Source of the DNA: Tepidanaerobacteraceae bacterium
Lineage (GTDB): Bacteria; Bacillota; Thermosediminibacteria; Thermosediminibacterales; Thermosediminibacteraceae
Length of the DNA stretch: 48,490 nt
Direction: 5' to 3'
NCBI GenBank assembly: GCA_030446005.1
Contig: JASUSP010000004.1
Location: 1 to 48,490 of the forward strand
How positions within the stretch are numbered: the stretch's first letter is position 1; every line of letters begins with the position of its first letter. Of this stretch, positions 1 to 9,353 are shown in pieces. The translations under genes and the position numbers were made by a program. The notes beneath the pieces are model-generated. The model had not been told where the DNA came from. It saw only the letters and a program-made list of their open reading frames with translations, and ran no database searches.

Positions 1-153
1 GAGAAGATGGATAAATCCCCCTATAGGAGATTAAAACTAGTTATCAGGGTATTGTTAACAGTACTTGTACTTTCTGGAAAATTATATCATAACCTCAGGA
101 TTGTATTATTTTTATATTTTTCTGATTTGACCATGATTTACAGCTTTTTTCAT

Positions 154-1266
154 TCAAACAATTTTTATAGGATCGCCTTCATCAAAAACCTCTATCGAAA
201 CTTCATTATCCAGTGCCTGCAGTTCCTTTTTCAAATACTCGGCCAGGAAATTTAAAATTATCTTTTCTGTAGAGTAATGGCCGGCATCTATCAAGGCTAT
301 ACCGGCAGCTTTCGCTTCCTCCGCTTCGTGATACTTTATGTCTCCTGTTATGTAAACATCAGCTCCTGCAAAAATAGCTTTTGATATGAGGCTTCCTCCC
401 GCCCCACCGCATAAAGCAATTTTAGAAACCTTCTTGCGAGGCTCACCTACCACCCGCAAAAACTCTACTTCCAGCTTTTGCTTGATAATCGTGCAAAGTT
501 CATATAAGGTAACAGGAGTTTTAAGATATCCTATACGGCCTAATCCGAAAGTACATCCTTCATTTTCCACAGGATAAATATCGTAAGCCACTTCTTCATA
601 CGGATGGACCTTCAACATTGCATTTATTATCTTTTTTACCCGAGATGCGGGAGCGATGGTCTCGATTCTAACCTCTTCAACCTTTTCCAACTCGCCTAGC
701 TGTCCCAAAAAAGGATTCGAACCCTCGAGGGGTTTAAAAGTGCCAATACCCGATACATTGAAACTGCAATGGCTGTAATTTCCTATGTGTCCGGCACCGG
801 CATTCCCCATAGAGTCTCTTACCACGTCCTCGTACCCTTTAGGAACGTACACCACGATTTTTTTTAATGAATCCTCAAAAGTCTTTTCCAGCACCTCTAC
901 GTTTTCAAGCTCCAATTTTTGCGCTAAGAGGTCGTTAATCCCTCCTTTTGCCACATCCAGATTCGTATGGGCCGAATAAATCGCTATATCGTGCTTTATA
1001 GCCTCTATAATCATTTTCCCGACGGGTAAATCTTGTCTTATAGAATTTAAAGGTTTGAAAATAACAGGATGATGTGAAATAATCAGGTCTACGCCGTTAA
1101 CTACCGCATAATCTACCACCCCGGGCGTTACCGTAAGGACAATGAGAATCTTTTTTACTTTCGCCGAGCCCGCTCCCACCATCAAACCTACGTTGTCCCA
1201 TTCTAAAGAAAGCTTTTTGGGAGCAAGCTTTTCTATTAAGTTAATCACCATCTGAATACTTATCAT
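154..1266 (-). CDS. yqfO: Nif3-like dinuclear metal-centre protein (YqfO family)
   Basis: A 370-residue protein of the Nif3/YqfO family, often annotated 'GTP cyclohydrolase 1 type 2' although the cellular role is not settled. Seen: an N-terminal Nif3 half with the metal-binding ISHHP motif near residues 63-67, a middle insert of about 100 residues (roughly 130-235, containing HPYEEVAYD, as in the long Firmicutes form), and a C-terminal half with TGDIKYHEA and DAGHYSTE supplying the other metal ligands. Length is normal for the long form. The ATG has a GGGGTG ribosome site nine bases upstream and overlaps the end of trmK by 26 bases, so the two are probably translationally coupled. This trmK-yqfO pair behind rpoD is the usual Firmicutes order. 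Confidence 0.93.
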   Translation of the reverse strand: MISIQMVINLIEKLAPKKLSLEWDNVGLMVGAGSAKVKKILIVLTVTPGVVDYAVVNGVDLIISHHPVIFKPLNSIRQDLPVGKMIIEAIKHDIAIYSAHTNLDVAKGGINDLLAQKLELENVEVLEKTFEDSLKKIVVYVPKGYEDVVRDSMGNAGAGHIGNYSHCSFNVSGIGTFKPLEGSNPFLGQLGELEKVEEVRIETIAPASRVKKIINAMLKVHPYEEVAYDIYPVENEGCTFGLGRIGYLKTPVTLYELCTIIKQKLEVEFLRVVGEPRKKVSKIALCGGAGGSLISKAIFAGADVYITGDIKYHEAEEAKAAGIALIDAGHYSTEKIILNFLAEYLKKELQALDNEVSIEVFDEGDPIKIV

Positions 1267-1948
1267 TTTTTAACACCCCTTTTAACAATTCCATCTCCTT
1301 TATAATACATTCCCTCGCCTTTTCAGCGTTCTCGCTATTTTTACCTTCCAGTTCCGTCAATTTAATAAGGAGTCGCCTGATGCGTGCTTCAATATACCCT
1401 AATACTTCCGGAGTTCGTCTTCGCTTCAATACAGGCCCCAGGATTACATCTTCTTCGCTGAAAAAAGAGGAGTCTCCCTTTTTTACCACCATTATCTCAT
1501 AATATTTGCTCTTGCTGAAGACCACGCGTTCTTCCGTTATTTCAAAACAATTCTCAAAAAGGGCCTTCCTCAATCTGTGCGCATTTTTCATGGGCTGAAG
1601 TATAATTGCGCAAAGAGAATTCACGATGTCGGGAGATTTTTCCATTATGCTCCATATGGTTTCACCCCCTAGGCCGGCTATAATTGCCACATCAACCTCG
1701 CCGGGTTTTAAAGGTTCAAAGCCATCTCCCAGCCGGACATCTATTAAATCTGCCATGCCGGCCTTTCTAACATTTTCTCTGGCCCTCGTCCACGGTCCCA
1801 ATTTCGATTCGACTGCAATAACCCTTCTAGCGATGCCTTTTTTGACAAGATATATAGGCAAAAGCGCATGGTCGGTTCCAACATCCGAGACGCAACTGCC
1901 CCGGGGCACCAAGTCGGCTATTTCCAGTAACCTCTCGCTCAACTTCAT
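1241..1948 (-). CDS. trmK: tRNA (adenine(22)-N1)-methyltransferase TrmK
   Basis: A SAM-dependent methyltransferase of the TrmK (YqfN) family that makes m1A22 in tRNA. Seen: the SAM-binding glycine loop with DVGTDHALLPIYL near the N-terminus, AGLGGETIW as the family motif IV region, and a lysine/arginine-rich C-terminal helical part. I chose the ATG at 1948 because AAAGGTG lies just upstream; the open frame extends seven codons further to a TTG at 1969 with no better site. This gives about 235 residues, normal for the family. It follows rpoD after a terminator and overlaps yqfO. Confidence 0.93.
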   Translation of the reverse strand: MKLSERLLEIADLVPRGSCVSDVGTDHALLPIYLVKKGIARRVIAVESKLGPWTRARENVRKAGMADLIDVRLGDGFEPLKPGEVDVAIIAGLGGETIWSIMEKSPDIVNSLCAIILQPMKNAHRLRKALFENCFEITEERVVFSKSKYYEIMVVKKGDSSFFSEEDVILGPVLKRRRTPEVLGYIEARIRRLLIKLTELEGKNSENAEKARECIIKEMELLKGVLKNDKYSDGD

Positions 1949-1976
1949 TTTTTTCACCTTTGAAAGCAAACAGTAG

Positions 1977-2001
1977 AAAAAGCGGGATTACCCCGCTTTT
2001 T
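1977..2001 (-). terminator. Intrinsic terminator after rpoD
   Basis: A ten-pair stem (AAAAAGCGGG with CCCGCTTTTT) and a short loop ends in a T run on the minus strand and overlaps the rpoD stop codon. It should end the dnaG-rpoD transcript before trmK, though trmK is only about 30 bases further on, so read-through is possible. Confidence 0.75.
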
Positions 2002-3190
2002 ACTCAAGGAAGTCCTTCAATTTTTTGCTTCTGCTCGGATGGCGCAGTTTTCTCAAAGCTTTAGCTTCAATCTGCCGTATCCTCTCGCGAGTAACGCCGA
2101 AAACCTGACCCACTTCTTCGAGGGTTCTGGGCTTTCCATCATCGAGTCCAAATCGCAGCCGCAGTACCTTTTCTTCCCGCGGAGTTAAGGTTTCCAGGAC
2201 GTCCTCCAATTGTTCCCGCAATAGTCTGTAAGCCGCGGCATCGGCCGGTGCCTGAGCTTCTTCGTCGGGGATAAAATCTCCCAGATGGCTGTCTTCCTCT
2301 TCTCCTATAGGCGTCTCGAGGGACACTGGTTCCTGGGCTATCTTCATTATCTCCCTCACCTTTTCGACAGGCATTTCCATTTCTTCGGCAATTTCCTCCG
2401 GCGTCGGGTCCCTACCGAGTTCCTGAAGGAGCTGGCGCGAAACCCTTATTAACTTATTAATCGTCTCCACCATGTGGACTGGAATTCTGATGGTCCTTGC
2501 TTGATCAGCAATAGCTCGGGTTATGGCTTGTCTAATCCACCAAGTCGCATAGGTGCTGAATTTATATCCTTTGCGGTAGTCGAACTTCTCCACCGCTTTT
2601 ATGAGGCCCAGGTTTCCTTCCTGTATGAGGTCTAGGAAAAGCATGCCCCTTCCTACGTATCTTTTTGCTATGCTGACCACGAGCCTGAGGTTTGCCTCTG
2701 CAAGACGCCTTTTGGCTTCCTTATCGCCCTTTTCTATGCGTTTTGCCAACTCAATTTCTTCTTCTGGTGTGAGAAGCGGTATTTTGCCGATTTCCTTAAG
2801 GTACATCCTGACAGGGTCATCTATAGCCACACCTTCTGGAACCGAAAGGTCCAGCTCTTCTGGGGGAATGTCCTCCAACAAAGATTCCGGTATGTCATCG
2901 TTATCGTTTATAATCTCTATTCCCATTTCCTCGAAGGATTCGTATATCTTATCTATTTGATCAGCATCTAGATCTTCGAAATCCGCCAAGGTGTCCATTA
3001 TTTCCTTGTAAGTTAATGCTCCCGTCTTTTTACCTTTTTCAATGAGCTCCTTTACAGCTTTCATCTTATCGGCCTTCTTACTTTGCTTCGTTTTCTTTTC
3101 CTTGTCTTTTTCCTTTTCATTTTTCTGTTCCTTACCCTGTTCCTTTTCCTCTTCGACCTTAACCTTTTCGGTTTCCTTTTCTGTTGCCAT
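2000..3190 (-). CDS. rpoD: Primary RNA polymerase sigma factor RpoD (SigA)
   Basis: Housekeeping sigma factor, 396 residues. Seen in order: a highly charged lysine/glutamate tract in the first 45 residues, a short region 1.1, region 1.2 ([12 protein letters not shown] and following), region 2 with [16 protein letters not shown] and [15 protein letters not shown] (core binding and -10 recognition), region 3 with the [11 protein letters not shown] block, and region 4 with [20 protein letters not shown] (-35 recognition helix-turn-helix). The start overlaps the dnaG stop (TGATG), so the pair is probably translationally coupled. The only unusual point is the low-complexity charged N-terminus, which is commonly variable in this family. 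Confidence 0.98.
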   Translation of the reverse strand: MATEKETEKVKVEEEKEQGKEQKNEKEKDKEKKTKQSKKADKMKAVKELIEKGKKTGALTYKEIMDTLADFEDLDADQIDKIYESFEEMGIEIINDNDDIPESLLEDIPPEELDLSVPEGVAIDDPVRMYLKEIGKIPLLTPEEEIELAKRIEKGDKEAKRRLAEANLRLVVSIAKRYVGRGMLFLDLIQEGNLGLIKAVEKFDYRKGYKFSTYATWWIRQAITRAIADQARTIRIPVHMVETINKLIRVSRQLLQELGRDPTPEEIAEEMEMPVEKVREIMKIAQEPVSLETPIGEEEDSHLGDFIPDEEAQAPADAAAYRLLREQLEDVLETLTPREEKVLRLRFGLDDGKPRTLEEVGQVFGVTRERIRQIEAKALRKLRHPSRSKKLKDFLE

Positions 3191-5022
3191 CAGATTCCCC
3201 CCTTCCTGGTAAGGTCTGACTTAAGTTGTTCTATTTCGTGCTTCAACCTGTGATAGGTCGAAAGAAGTTTAAGAGCTTTTTTTATTTCTCCTATTTTTTC
3301 TGCCCGGTGAATTTCGCTCCGTATCTTTTTTATGGCTAACTTCAAGTAGTTTTCTTTTACCCGGTTAATCAAATCGTCTATCATCACTCCATCCGGTTTT
3401 TCTTTTGCCATAAGTATGTTGGCCAGTTCTGCCGCAGCGTCAGGATCATCTCTCAATTTCACAGCCAAATCTTTAGGCGTTACGGGATCGTTTTTCTGCA
3501 CCATTTCAAAAACTGCGGCAGCAATTTTCCTGTGTCTTGCATCAATAAAATTGTAGGCTGGCAATTTCTCCATAACCTTCTCCCTTACTCCATCATCCTC
3601 TATCATCATTTTTAAAAGGTTCCTTTCCACCTCATAAAAACCCGACATAATCTTTATTTTTGTCAATTCTTTATTATTATCCCTTAATTGGCTGTTTTTA
3701 TACTTTGAGCCAATGTTTGGCATAATTGATTTGCTTCTTACTTTGTCTATATCTTCGTAAAGTGTCTTTCTGGGGATATTCAACTCCCCGGAAATCTTTT
3801 GCACATAAAGCTCTCTTTCTACACTGTCTTCTATTTCCGCCAGAATAAGTACGGCCCTCTTTACAAATTTTAGTTTTCCATCTTGAGATTTCAAGTCAAG
3901 GCCATTTTTTGCCAAATTAAGTCTGTAATCGATGAAATTTTGCGCTGATGTCACTAATTCTTCAAAAGCCTCTTTTCCTCTTGCTTTTATGAACTCATCG
4001 GGGTCTTTACCCTCGGGCAGAGTTATGACTTTTACGCGCAATCCCTCTTTTACAAGGATTCCGATGCCCCTCAGTGTTGCAGCCTGACCTGCCGTATCGG
4101 AGTCGTACGCTATAAAGACTTCATCGGTATATCTTTTCAAAGCTTTCGCCTGCTGCTCGGTCAGGGACGTTCCAAGCGACGCCACTGCCTGCGTAAATCC
4201 GTGCTGGTGCAGCGATATACAGTCCATATATCCTTCTACCAAAATGATGCGAGATTCTTCTCTATTTATCATGGGCAAGCCGTAAAGGTGCTCCCTCTTG
4301 TTAAAAACAGGGGTTTCCGGAGAATTAAGGTACTTCGGTTCTCCTTTGCCCAAGGTTCGCCCTCCAAAACCCACAACGCTTCCCGTTACATCTTTTATAG
4401 GGAAAATAATCCTGTCCCTAAATCTATCGTAAAAGCCTCTCCCGGAACTTTTAGGAATTACCAATCCGGCTTTTAAAAGCGCATCTTCACCTATTCCTTT
4501 CGAGCGCATGAATTTTATTAACCCATCCCAATCCGGCAACGCATAACCCAAGTTGAACTTTTCCGCCGTTTCCGCAAGAATCCCGCGGCTTGCCAAGTAT
4601 CTTCTAGCCCTTTCCGCTTCCGGTGCTTTGAGGAGGGTGTAATGGTAGTATTCCGACGCCATTTTGTTTATCTCAAAAATTTCCCGTCTTAACTTGAAGG
4701 CTTCCGATACCTTCCCTAACGTTTCCTCTTCCGGCAGCCTAACTCCCACCCTTTCCGCCAGCCACCGTAAAGCCTCCGGGAAAGTCCAATTTTCTTTCTT
4801 CATAAGAAAGGTAAAAACATTACCTCCAACTCCGCAACCAAAACAGTAAAAAAGCTGTTTTTTAGGACTTATAGTAAACGAAGGCGTCTTTTCTGAATGA
4901 AAAGGGCACAACCCCACGTAATTTTCGCCGCGTTTTTTCAGCGAAACATAATCCGACACTATTTCGACAATATCTGCCTTGTCTCGAACTTCCCTTATAA
5001 TTTCCTCGGGATAGAAACCCAT
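3190..5022 (-). CDS. dnaG: DNA primase DnaG
   Basis: Primase that lays RNA primers at the replication fork; about 610 residues. Seen with the ATG at 5022: an N-terminal CHC2 zinc domain (C39, H42, C60, C63), the catalytic TOPRIM core ([10 protein letters not shown] and the acidic [10 protein letters not shown] segment), and a C-terminal helical domain that would bind DnaB helicase. The open frame can begin at a GTG three codons earlier (5031), but AGGTGG sits five bases before the ATG, so I prefer the ATG. It is first in the dnaG-rpoD pair; the 700 bases upstream hold no other gene. Confidence 0.97.
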   Translation of the reverse strand: MGFYPEEIIREVRDKADIVEIVSDYVSLKKRGENYVGLCPFHSEKTPSFTISPKKQLFYCFGCGVGGNVFTFLMKKENWTFPEALRWLAERVGVRLPEEETLGKVSEAFKLRREIFEINKMASEYYHYTLLKAPEAERARRYLASRGILAETAEKFNLGYALPDWDGLIKFMRSKGIGEDALLKAGLVIPKSSGRGFYDRFRDRIIFPIKDVTGSVVGFGGRTLGKGEPKYLNSPETPVFNKREHLYGLPMINREESRIILVEGYMDCISLHQHGFTQAVASLGTSLTEQQAKALKRYTDEVFIAYDSDTAGQAATLRGIGILVKEGLRVKVITLPEGKDPDEFIKARGKEAFEELVTSAQNFIDYRLNLAKNGLDLKSQDGKLKFVKRAVLILAEIEDSVERELYVQKISGELNIPRKTLYEDIDKVRSKSIMPNIGSKYKNSQLRDNNKELTKIKIMSGFYEVERNLLKMMIEDDGVREKVMEKLPAYNFIDARHRKIAAAVFEMVQKNDPVTPKDLAVKLRDDPDAAAELANILMAKEKPDGVMIDDLINRVKENYLKLAIKKIRSEIHRAEKIGEIKKALKLLSTYHRLKHEIEQLKSDLTRKGGI

Positions 5023-5317
5023 TGTGCCCACCTGCCTAATTCAAAAAAAATCTCCCCCTGTCTTTGTAAACAGTGCAATCCGGGGTAAGACCTCTTAAAA
5101 ATGCGGTTTGATGAAAAAATAATATGACCCTTAGCTTTTGCATAAAGATTATTCTACACAAACAGTAGATATTCCTTCTTTTTAACCAAAAATTATTTAT
5201 CTTATACCCTCGCAAAAATTATTAAAGAAAACCTCATCTTCACTTGTAATTGACAAAAATCCAATGCATAATCTATCAATAAAGGTTTAACTTCTCACCT
5301 TGCACGCGGTTTTCCAT

Positions 5318-5434
5318 TTATCGGGGTAAAATGACACACTCCCCCTCAAGTTTGGCCTTTATCCTCGAATCCATAAAGTTGGTGCTTTCAAATAGTGATT
5401 CTTGGAGGTGGTGGTTGTTGTTTTCTCTGAACAA
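5318..5434 (-). pseudogene. Possible N-terminal remnant of an IS transposase
   Basis: A 38-codon minus-strand frame from a TTG. It begins with a phenylalanine/arginine/asparagine-rich stretch, continues QESLFESTNFMDSRIKAKLE and then stops. The pattern (short polar start, SLFES, then MD-RIK-KLE) resembles the extreme N-terminus of DDE transposases of the IS1182/IS5-like group found in thermophilic Firmicutes, which then run on for about 450 residues; here nothing follows. No inverted repeats were found. This is recalled resemblance, not an alignment, and a chance ORF is possible. Confidence 0.35.
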
Positions 5435-5599
5435 GTGCAACGCCCCATTTGCTGTGTTCTTTGCTTCTTAACAGTTTTAGGTTACTATTAAGTTTAATCT
5501 ATTATAAATTGTATTTGGACAATAAAAATATGGTAAAAAAAAAATACGCAAAATGCTTATTTTTTCTTCCCACAATTCCCTTGGTATGTCTATTCATCA

Positions 5600-5710
5600 C
5601 CAGTTAGGATTTCGGCGAAAGAGCATCATTGCCATTTTAGGTCCCAGCTTTATTAGGCTATAGGAATACTCGCGCGGGAACCTTCGCTCGACGGCCGAAA
5701 CGCACATACC
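5600..5710. other. GC-richer segment able to fold; unidentified
   Basis: In otherwise A+T-rich non-coding DNA this block contains TTTCGGC near 5613 matching GCCGAAA near 5692, and inside it GCGAA matching TTCGC, enclosing about 60 bases. It fits no riboswitch or T-box consensus I could recognise on either strand and has no open frame. It could be a structured leader or small RNA, or the non-coding end of a decayed mobile element. Confidence 0.3.
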
Positions 5711-5738
5711 TTACGGGATCTGGAAGCATAGCAAAATA

Positions 5739-7652
5739 TCAATTTCTCCATGCATCCACGACTACATCCACGGGTCTTGGCCCTTCTCCAACCACATCCA
5801 AAATTAACGTTTTCTTTTTAACGTTAATACCGACACCGTATACTTCAGTAACAACGTAAAGATCTATAGTTTCTCCTGTAGGAACTTTTGCTCTAACTAG
5901 AAGTTTATCAACTGTAATGCCGGGCCCTGCCAAGTCAATGATCACCTCTTCTATTTCTTCCTTCGTATATCGCACTGTCGCCCTTACGATCATATTCAAC
6001 GTTATTTGACCTCCATCCGGTAATATATCAAAAATCGCATGCTCAATTTCAGCACTGACTTTTATCTCATCCGAAGGTAAATATTCTTCGAGGGGTATTA
6101 AAACCGAAAACCGATCACTGACGTTAATGTGATAGACTTGCCCATCAAGGCCTACATACGAGATATTACAACTTACATCTCCTTCTTCCAACAACTGATT
6201 TTTCAAAAGCGTCCACCTTATATTTTTAACCTCCCATTGACTTTCACCAAGTTCCACCGCCGGTGGAAATATGTCAACAGTACGAATTATCTGAGTTTGC
6301 TTTGACATTTTTTGTTCTGTCGATATTACAATCGGTATTTTCGTAAAGGTAAGCCCTTCTTCTTCAACCGCTATGGGTTCTGTATCACATATAAAAACCT
6401 GACCCATTGTTTCCCCTACAATTTTGGGAATCCGCACAGTGGAACCAGTCCCAAGAATTACCGGTAGAATCCTTGATTCCGTTACCATTACGTTAAAGAC
6501 AATGATATTTTTTTGCAAAATTTCCCTAGGACTTAAAAGTGTAAACGCAGTATATTCTATCTCGGCCTTCACTCTAGCTACTTGTCCTGGCATTACACCT
6601 TCGTAATCCAAAAAAGTGAAAAAGGGCAAATCTTCCTCCTGGTAGCGATTTACTCCATCGAACCCCACGTAATAAATTTGTTTATGCAATATTCCTTGGA
6701 TTATCACCTTGTTTTTCACAATAAATGTAGATAACCCGCTAACAGTAGCTCTTATTTCTCTGACTTTTAACGCCTCATTTTTAAGCAAAATCCTAGACTC
6801 CTCAATGTACGTGTGAATAGCAGGTTGGCCTATCAATACATTTACCCTGTAATTTTGACCCGATGGAGAAACTCCTATATTTGCTAGTGCTTCATCTATC
6901 ACTACCGCATTCCAGCCGATCATCGCTTTCAAAAAAAGTTCTTTAGGCGAAATCAAATTAGTTTCGATCATTTCCACAGCCGGCTCAACGTAAACCTTCA
7001 TGCCCGTCTGAACATCTCCTATTTCTATGAATTCGCTCAGGGGTATTTCAAAGGCCTGGTAATGGGATAGATCATCTTCTCCCACGTAATACACCTCAGG
7101 GCGGAAAACTGCCTCAATTAGAACTTTACCTTCGATTAATTCGGTACTTCGCACAACTACTTTTGAATTTACTTCGGTTATCTTTTTGGCCTCACTTTTC
7201 AAGTCAATGGTATTTTCCACAAGCCCTTGTCCCGAACCATATCCCATTACCAATTCTGCTAATATCGTCTCATCGCTGCCAGGGGCCATATTTATAAAAG
7301 CTACATCTTCCACTATAGCCGTAACTTTTACAATGGCTTCGGTAAAAATATTTTCACCTGCATGCGAAAGTTTTGTCTTTATTTTTTCTAACTCTGCGAA
7401 AACGATTGCGTTCATGCCAGGTCTTGCCCCAGGAATATAGAGCATAGTTTTAAAGGGTATGTCTCCAGATACGTGGCGAGTAATACCATCGGCACCGATA
7501 AAAAACACCTGTTTGTGAAGTATGCCCTGAATTATTATTTTATCAACTAATATGGTATAATTTAAAATGTTTATTCTTCCGATGGCCTTTTTAATCTTCC
7601 TTGCGACCACCGGTAGTTTACCGGTCAAAAAAAAGGTTGATTCTGAAGCCAT
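5739..7652 (-). CDS. Four-repeat SPOCS (DUF3794) protein
   Basis: A 637-residue protein built almost entirely of DUF3794/SPOCS repeats. Their core reads roughly KVIIQG-LHKQIYYVG-D, followed by an acidic/aromatic strand and a P-G-V-A-IE block. Cores lie near residues 40-55, 176-191, 316-332 and 487-503, a spacing of about 140-170; the second and fourth are diverged, and about 70 extra residues form a C-terminal tail. No signal peptide, membrane segment or LysM domain is seen. SPOCS domains occur in spore morphogenetic proteins such as SafA/SpoVID-type proteins and in clostridial coat proteins, so a mother-cell, spore-coat role is inferred. GGGAGGGAG precedes the ATG. Last gene of the minus-strand island set, 105 bases after the one-domain SPOCS gene. 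Confidence 0.8.
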   Translation of the reverse strand: MASESTFFLTGKLPVVARKIKKAIGRINILNYTILVDKIIIQGILHKQVFFIGADGITRHVSGDIPFKTMLYIPGARPGMNAIVFAELEKIKTKLSHAGENIFTEAIVKVTAIVEDVAFINMAPGSDETILAELVMGYGSGQGLVENTIDLKSEAKKITEVNSKVVVRSTELIEGKVLIEAVFRPEVYYVGEDDLSHYQAFEIPLSEFIEIGDVQTGMKVYVEPAVEMIETNLISPKELFLKAMIGWNAVVIDEALANIGVSPSGQNYRVNVLIGQPAIHTYIEESRILLKNEALKVREIRATVSGLSTFIVKNKVIIQGILHKQIYYVGFDGVNRYQEEDLPFFTFLDYEGVMPGQVARVKAEIEYTAFTLLSPREILQKNIIVFNVMVTESRILPVILGTGSTVRIPKIVGETMGQVFICDTEPIAVEEEGLTFTKIPIVISTEQKMSKQTQIIRTVDIFPPAVELGESQWEVKNIRWTLLKNQLLEEGDVSCNISYVGLDGQVYHINVSDRFSVLIPLEEYLPSDEIKVSAEIEHAIFDILPDGGQITLNMIVRATVRYTKEEIEEVIIDLAGPGITVDKLLVRAKVPTGETIDLYVVTEVYGVGINVKKKTLILDVVGEGPRPVDVVVDAWRN

Positions 7653-7757
7653 TCCACTCTCCCTCCCCTCTATTAAATCTAGCCCGTTAATTTATTATAT
7701 TCAGCACTTTTACTAACTGCTATATTCTACATATTTACGATTAAATAGGGGAGAAAG

Positions 7758-8210
7758 TTAAATAAAATATTCGCGGTATTCTATACATTGCAGCTTTACA
7801 TTTATTAATACAAGCTCTGAAATTCGGGCTCCGGAGTTTGTAAAACAAACCCTCGTAAAAATCTGAGGGATAACCTCTATTTCTTCATGTGCTTCAGATA
7901 CCGGAATGCTGCCTGCAAAAAAGCAGGGAGTTGTGAAAAATTTTACCAAATCACCACGAATATAATAAATATCCTGGAAAGCTATTATTTCAAATATAAC
8001 ATAACCTTTTACTGCAACAAATTTATGGCTCTTGATAAAAGTTTCGATCTTCTTTATACCATTAGGAATTTCCGGCAAGGTTTTTTCTTGTGCGAAAAGA
8101 AACGAGTCCTCTTTTTTTGCAACAACGACAGGAAGTCTAATTTCCAATGGTCCAGTAACTGTCGGAACTCTTATAAAATTATCCGTGCACTTTGCAACAT
8201 GCGTATACAC
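7758..8210 (-). CDS. Single-domain SPOCS (DUF3794) protein
   Basis: A 150-residue protein that is one diverged SPOCS domain. The usual IIQG-LHKQIFYVG core is replaced by a similar hydrophobic alternation (VKGYVIFEIIAFQDIYYIRGD, about residues 68-88), followed by an aromatic/acidic stretch and a closing IEVIPQIF block. The start is a GTG at 8210 with AGGAAGTGAG just upstream, twelve bases after the GT4 gene, so they are probably one transcript. Acidic, no signal peptide, three cysteines. The stand-alone size matches short DUF3794 proteins annotated in clostridia. Function is unknown; it may be a partner of the multi-repeat proteins around it. Confidence 0.65.
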   Translation of the reverse strand: MYTHVAKCTDNFIRVPTVTGPLEIRLPVVVAKKEDSFLFAQEKTLPEIPNGIKKIETFIKSHKFVAVKGYVIFEIIAFQDIYYIRGDLVKFFTTPCFFAGSIPVSEAHEEIEVIPQIFTRVCFTNSGARISELVLINVKLQCIEYREYFI

Positions 8211-8221
8211 AATCTCACTTC

Positions 8222-9334
8222 CTAGTGAAAAATTTCAAAAATCACCTTTCGCCATTTCTGTTTCCAGCGCTCTAAACTGAAGGCTTCGGCAACCTTCACA
8301 GCGTTTTCTCCAAGCCTTTTCCTTTCATTTTCATTACATATTAAATAATCTAAAGCTTCTATTAAATTCTTTGATGTGGGCTTTACCAGCAAACCGTTAT
8401 AGCCGTCTATAACAATATCTGTAAGTCCACCAACAGGCGAGGCTATCACGGCGCAGCCTGCAGCCATTGCTTCCAGACAAGATAGGGAGGTACCCTCTGC
8501 GGCTTTAGTAGGTATTATAGCTATATCCATGTGGCGGAAAAGTTCTTGCATAATATGGGGCGGCTGCCAGTAATAATATATATCATCATTTTCCGATGCC
8601 CATTTTAATGCTTCAGCTTCCAGCAGGTCAGAGTGCCCCCTTCCCACAAAATGAAATTCCACCTTTCCAGGATATTTTCCTATTAATACTTTCGCGGCTC
8701 TAGCCGCTTCGTTTACCCCTCTTACTGAAGTGAGGCGCCTAGGAAATATTATCCTTACCTTATCCGGATGTTCTACCCGCGGTTTGCTATTTGCCATATC
8801 TACAAAATTTGGTATATATTCTAATTTGTGATAGAGCCCGGGCCACGTAGCATTAATCCAATTTATGGTATTCGTATCTACAGATACCACCTTTTGCACT
8901 CCGCTTAGGGCTATGTGCATCCGCCGAAGCCATTCTTTGCGATCTACTTCTGTGGCAAGTTGACGGTCAAATCCGGGGAAGTCCCAGAAAATGCCATGAG
9001 AAATGGAGATGCTCTTTTCCAAAGCTTGAGGGTATGCCAGAAATGTGACAAAATAGATGGCATAATCCATCTCAACTGCTTGTTCGTAAAAATGCTGATT
9101 TACATTGGGAAACGTCATAAATTCGTTTTTTGTCTCTGGAATCGTGTATATTTTGACACCCGGGAGGATTTCCTTTTCCCAACCACTTCCTATCTGCCAC
9201 CATACGACTTCATAATCCAGTTCTAAAAGTAGTTTTGTAAGTTCTAATCCGTATCGTTCGGCTCCTCCGTATACCATTCTTGTTCCATCTGGGCTAAAAA
9301 AATTTGTGGTCAATATACCCACTTTTTTCCCCAT
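8222..9334 (-). CDS. Family 4 glycosyltransferase
   Basis: A 370-residue GT-B-fold retaining glycosyltransferase. Seen: an N-terminal acceptor-side domain beginning KKVGILTTNFF with a GGAERY loop, a linker near residue 180 (PNFVD), and a C-terminal donor domain with RRLTSVRGVNEA, HFVGRG and the E-x7-E motif in EGTSLSCLEAMAAG that contacts the nucleotide sugar. The length is typical. GAGGAGGT precedes the ATG. It lies between a GT2 gene and a SPOCS gene, so its sugar probably goes onto something made by this island, not onto a large envelope polysaccharide (no flippase, polymerase or sugar-nucleotide genes are present). Donor and acceptor cannot be read from sequence. Confidence 0.88.
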   Translation of the reverse strand: MGKKVGILTTNFFSPDGTRMVYGGAERYGLELTKLLLELDYEVVWWQIGSGWEKEILPGVKIYTIPETKNEFMTFPNVNQHFYEQAVEMDYAIYFVTFLAYPQALEKSISISHGIFWDFPGFDRQLATEVDRKEWLRRMHIALSGVQKVVSVDTNTINWINATWPGLYHKLEYIPNFVDMANSKPRVEHPDKVRIIFPRRLTSVRGVNEAARAAKVLIGKYPGKVEFHFVGRGHSDLLEAEALKWASENDDIYYYWQPPHIMQELFRHMDIAIIPTKAAEGTSLSCLEAMAAGCAVIASPVGGLTDIVIDGYNGLLVKPTSKNLIEALDYLICNENERKRLGENAVKVAEAFSLERWKQKWRKVIFEIFH

Positions 9335-9353
9335 CCTATATTACCTCCTCAAT

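Larger units (their letters stand above)
5032..5738. other. Long non-coding stretch upstream of dnaG
   Basis: About 700 bases between dnaG and the last gene of the accessory island. Positions 5090-5300 are very A+T-rich and probably contain the dnaG-rpoD promoter, but I cannot point to one convincing -35/-10 pair on the minus strand. A plus-strand TTGACA near 5251 has a poor partner and leads into no gene. Positions 5318-5434 hold a possible transposase scrap and 5600-5710 a GC-richer, hairpin-capable segment, both listed separately. No tRNA is recognised. Confidence 0.6.

Noticed and set aside
1-153. Possible gene end or RNA in the first 150 bases
   Set aside because: A+T-rich, no clear frame with a ribosome site, no terminator hairpin or RNA motif seen; left unannotated.
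5251-5281. Plus-strand TTGACA with TATCAA as a promoter
   Set aside because: The spacer is 18 bases, the -10 is poor and no gene follows on that strand; probably chance in A+T-rich DNA.
5600-5710. T-box or c-di-GMP riboswitch
   Set aside because: The T-box GGTGG-ACCGCG element and the c-di-GMP core are absent on both strands.
7887-8280. Overlapping plus-strand open frames opposite the SPOCS x1 gene
   Set aside because: They lack ribosome sites, overlap clear minus-strand genes and show no domain; they are antisense shadows.
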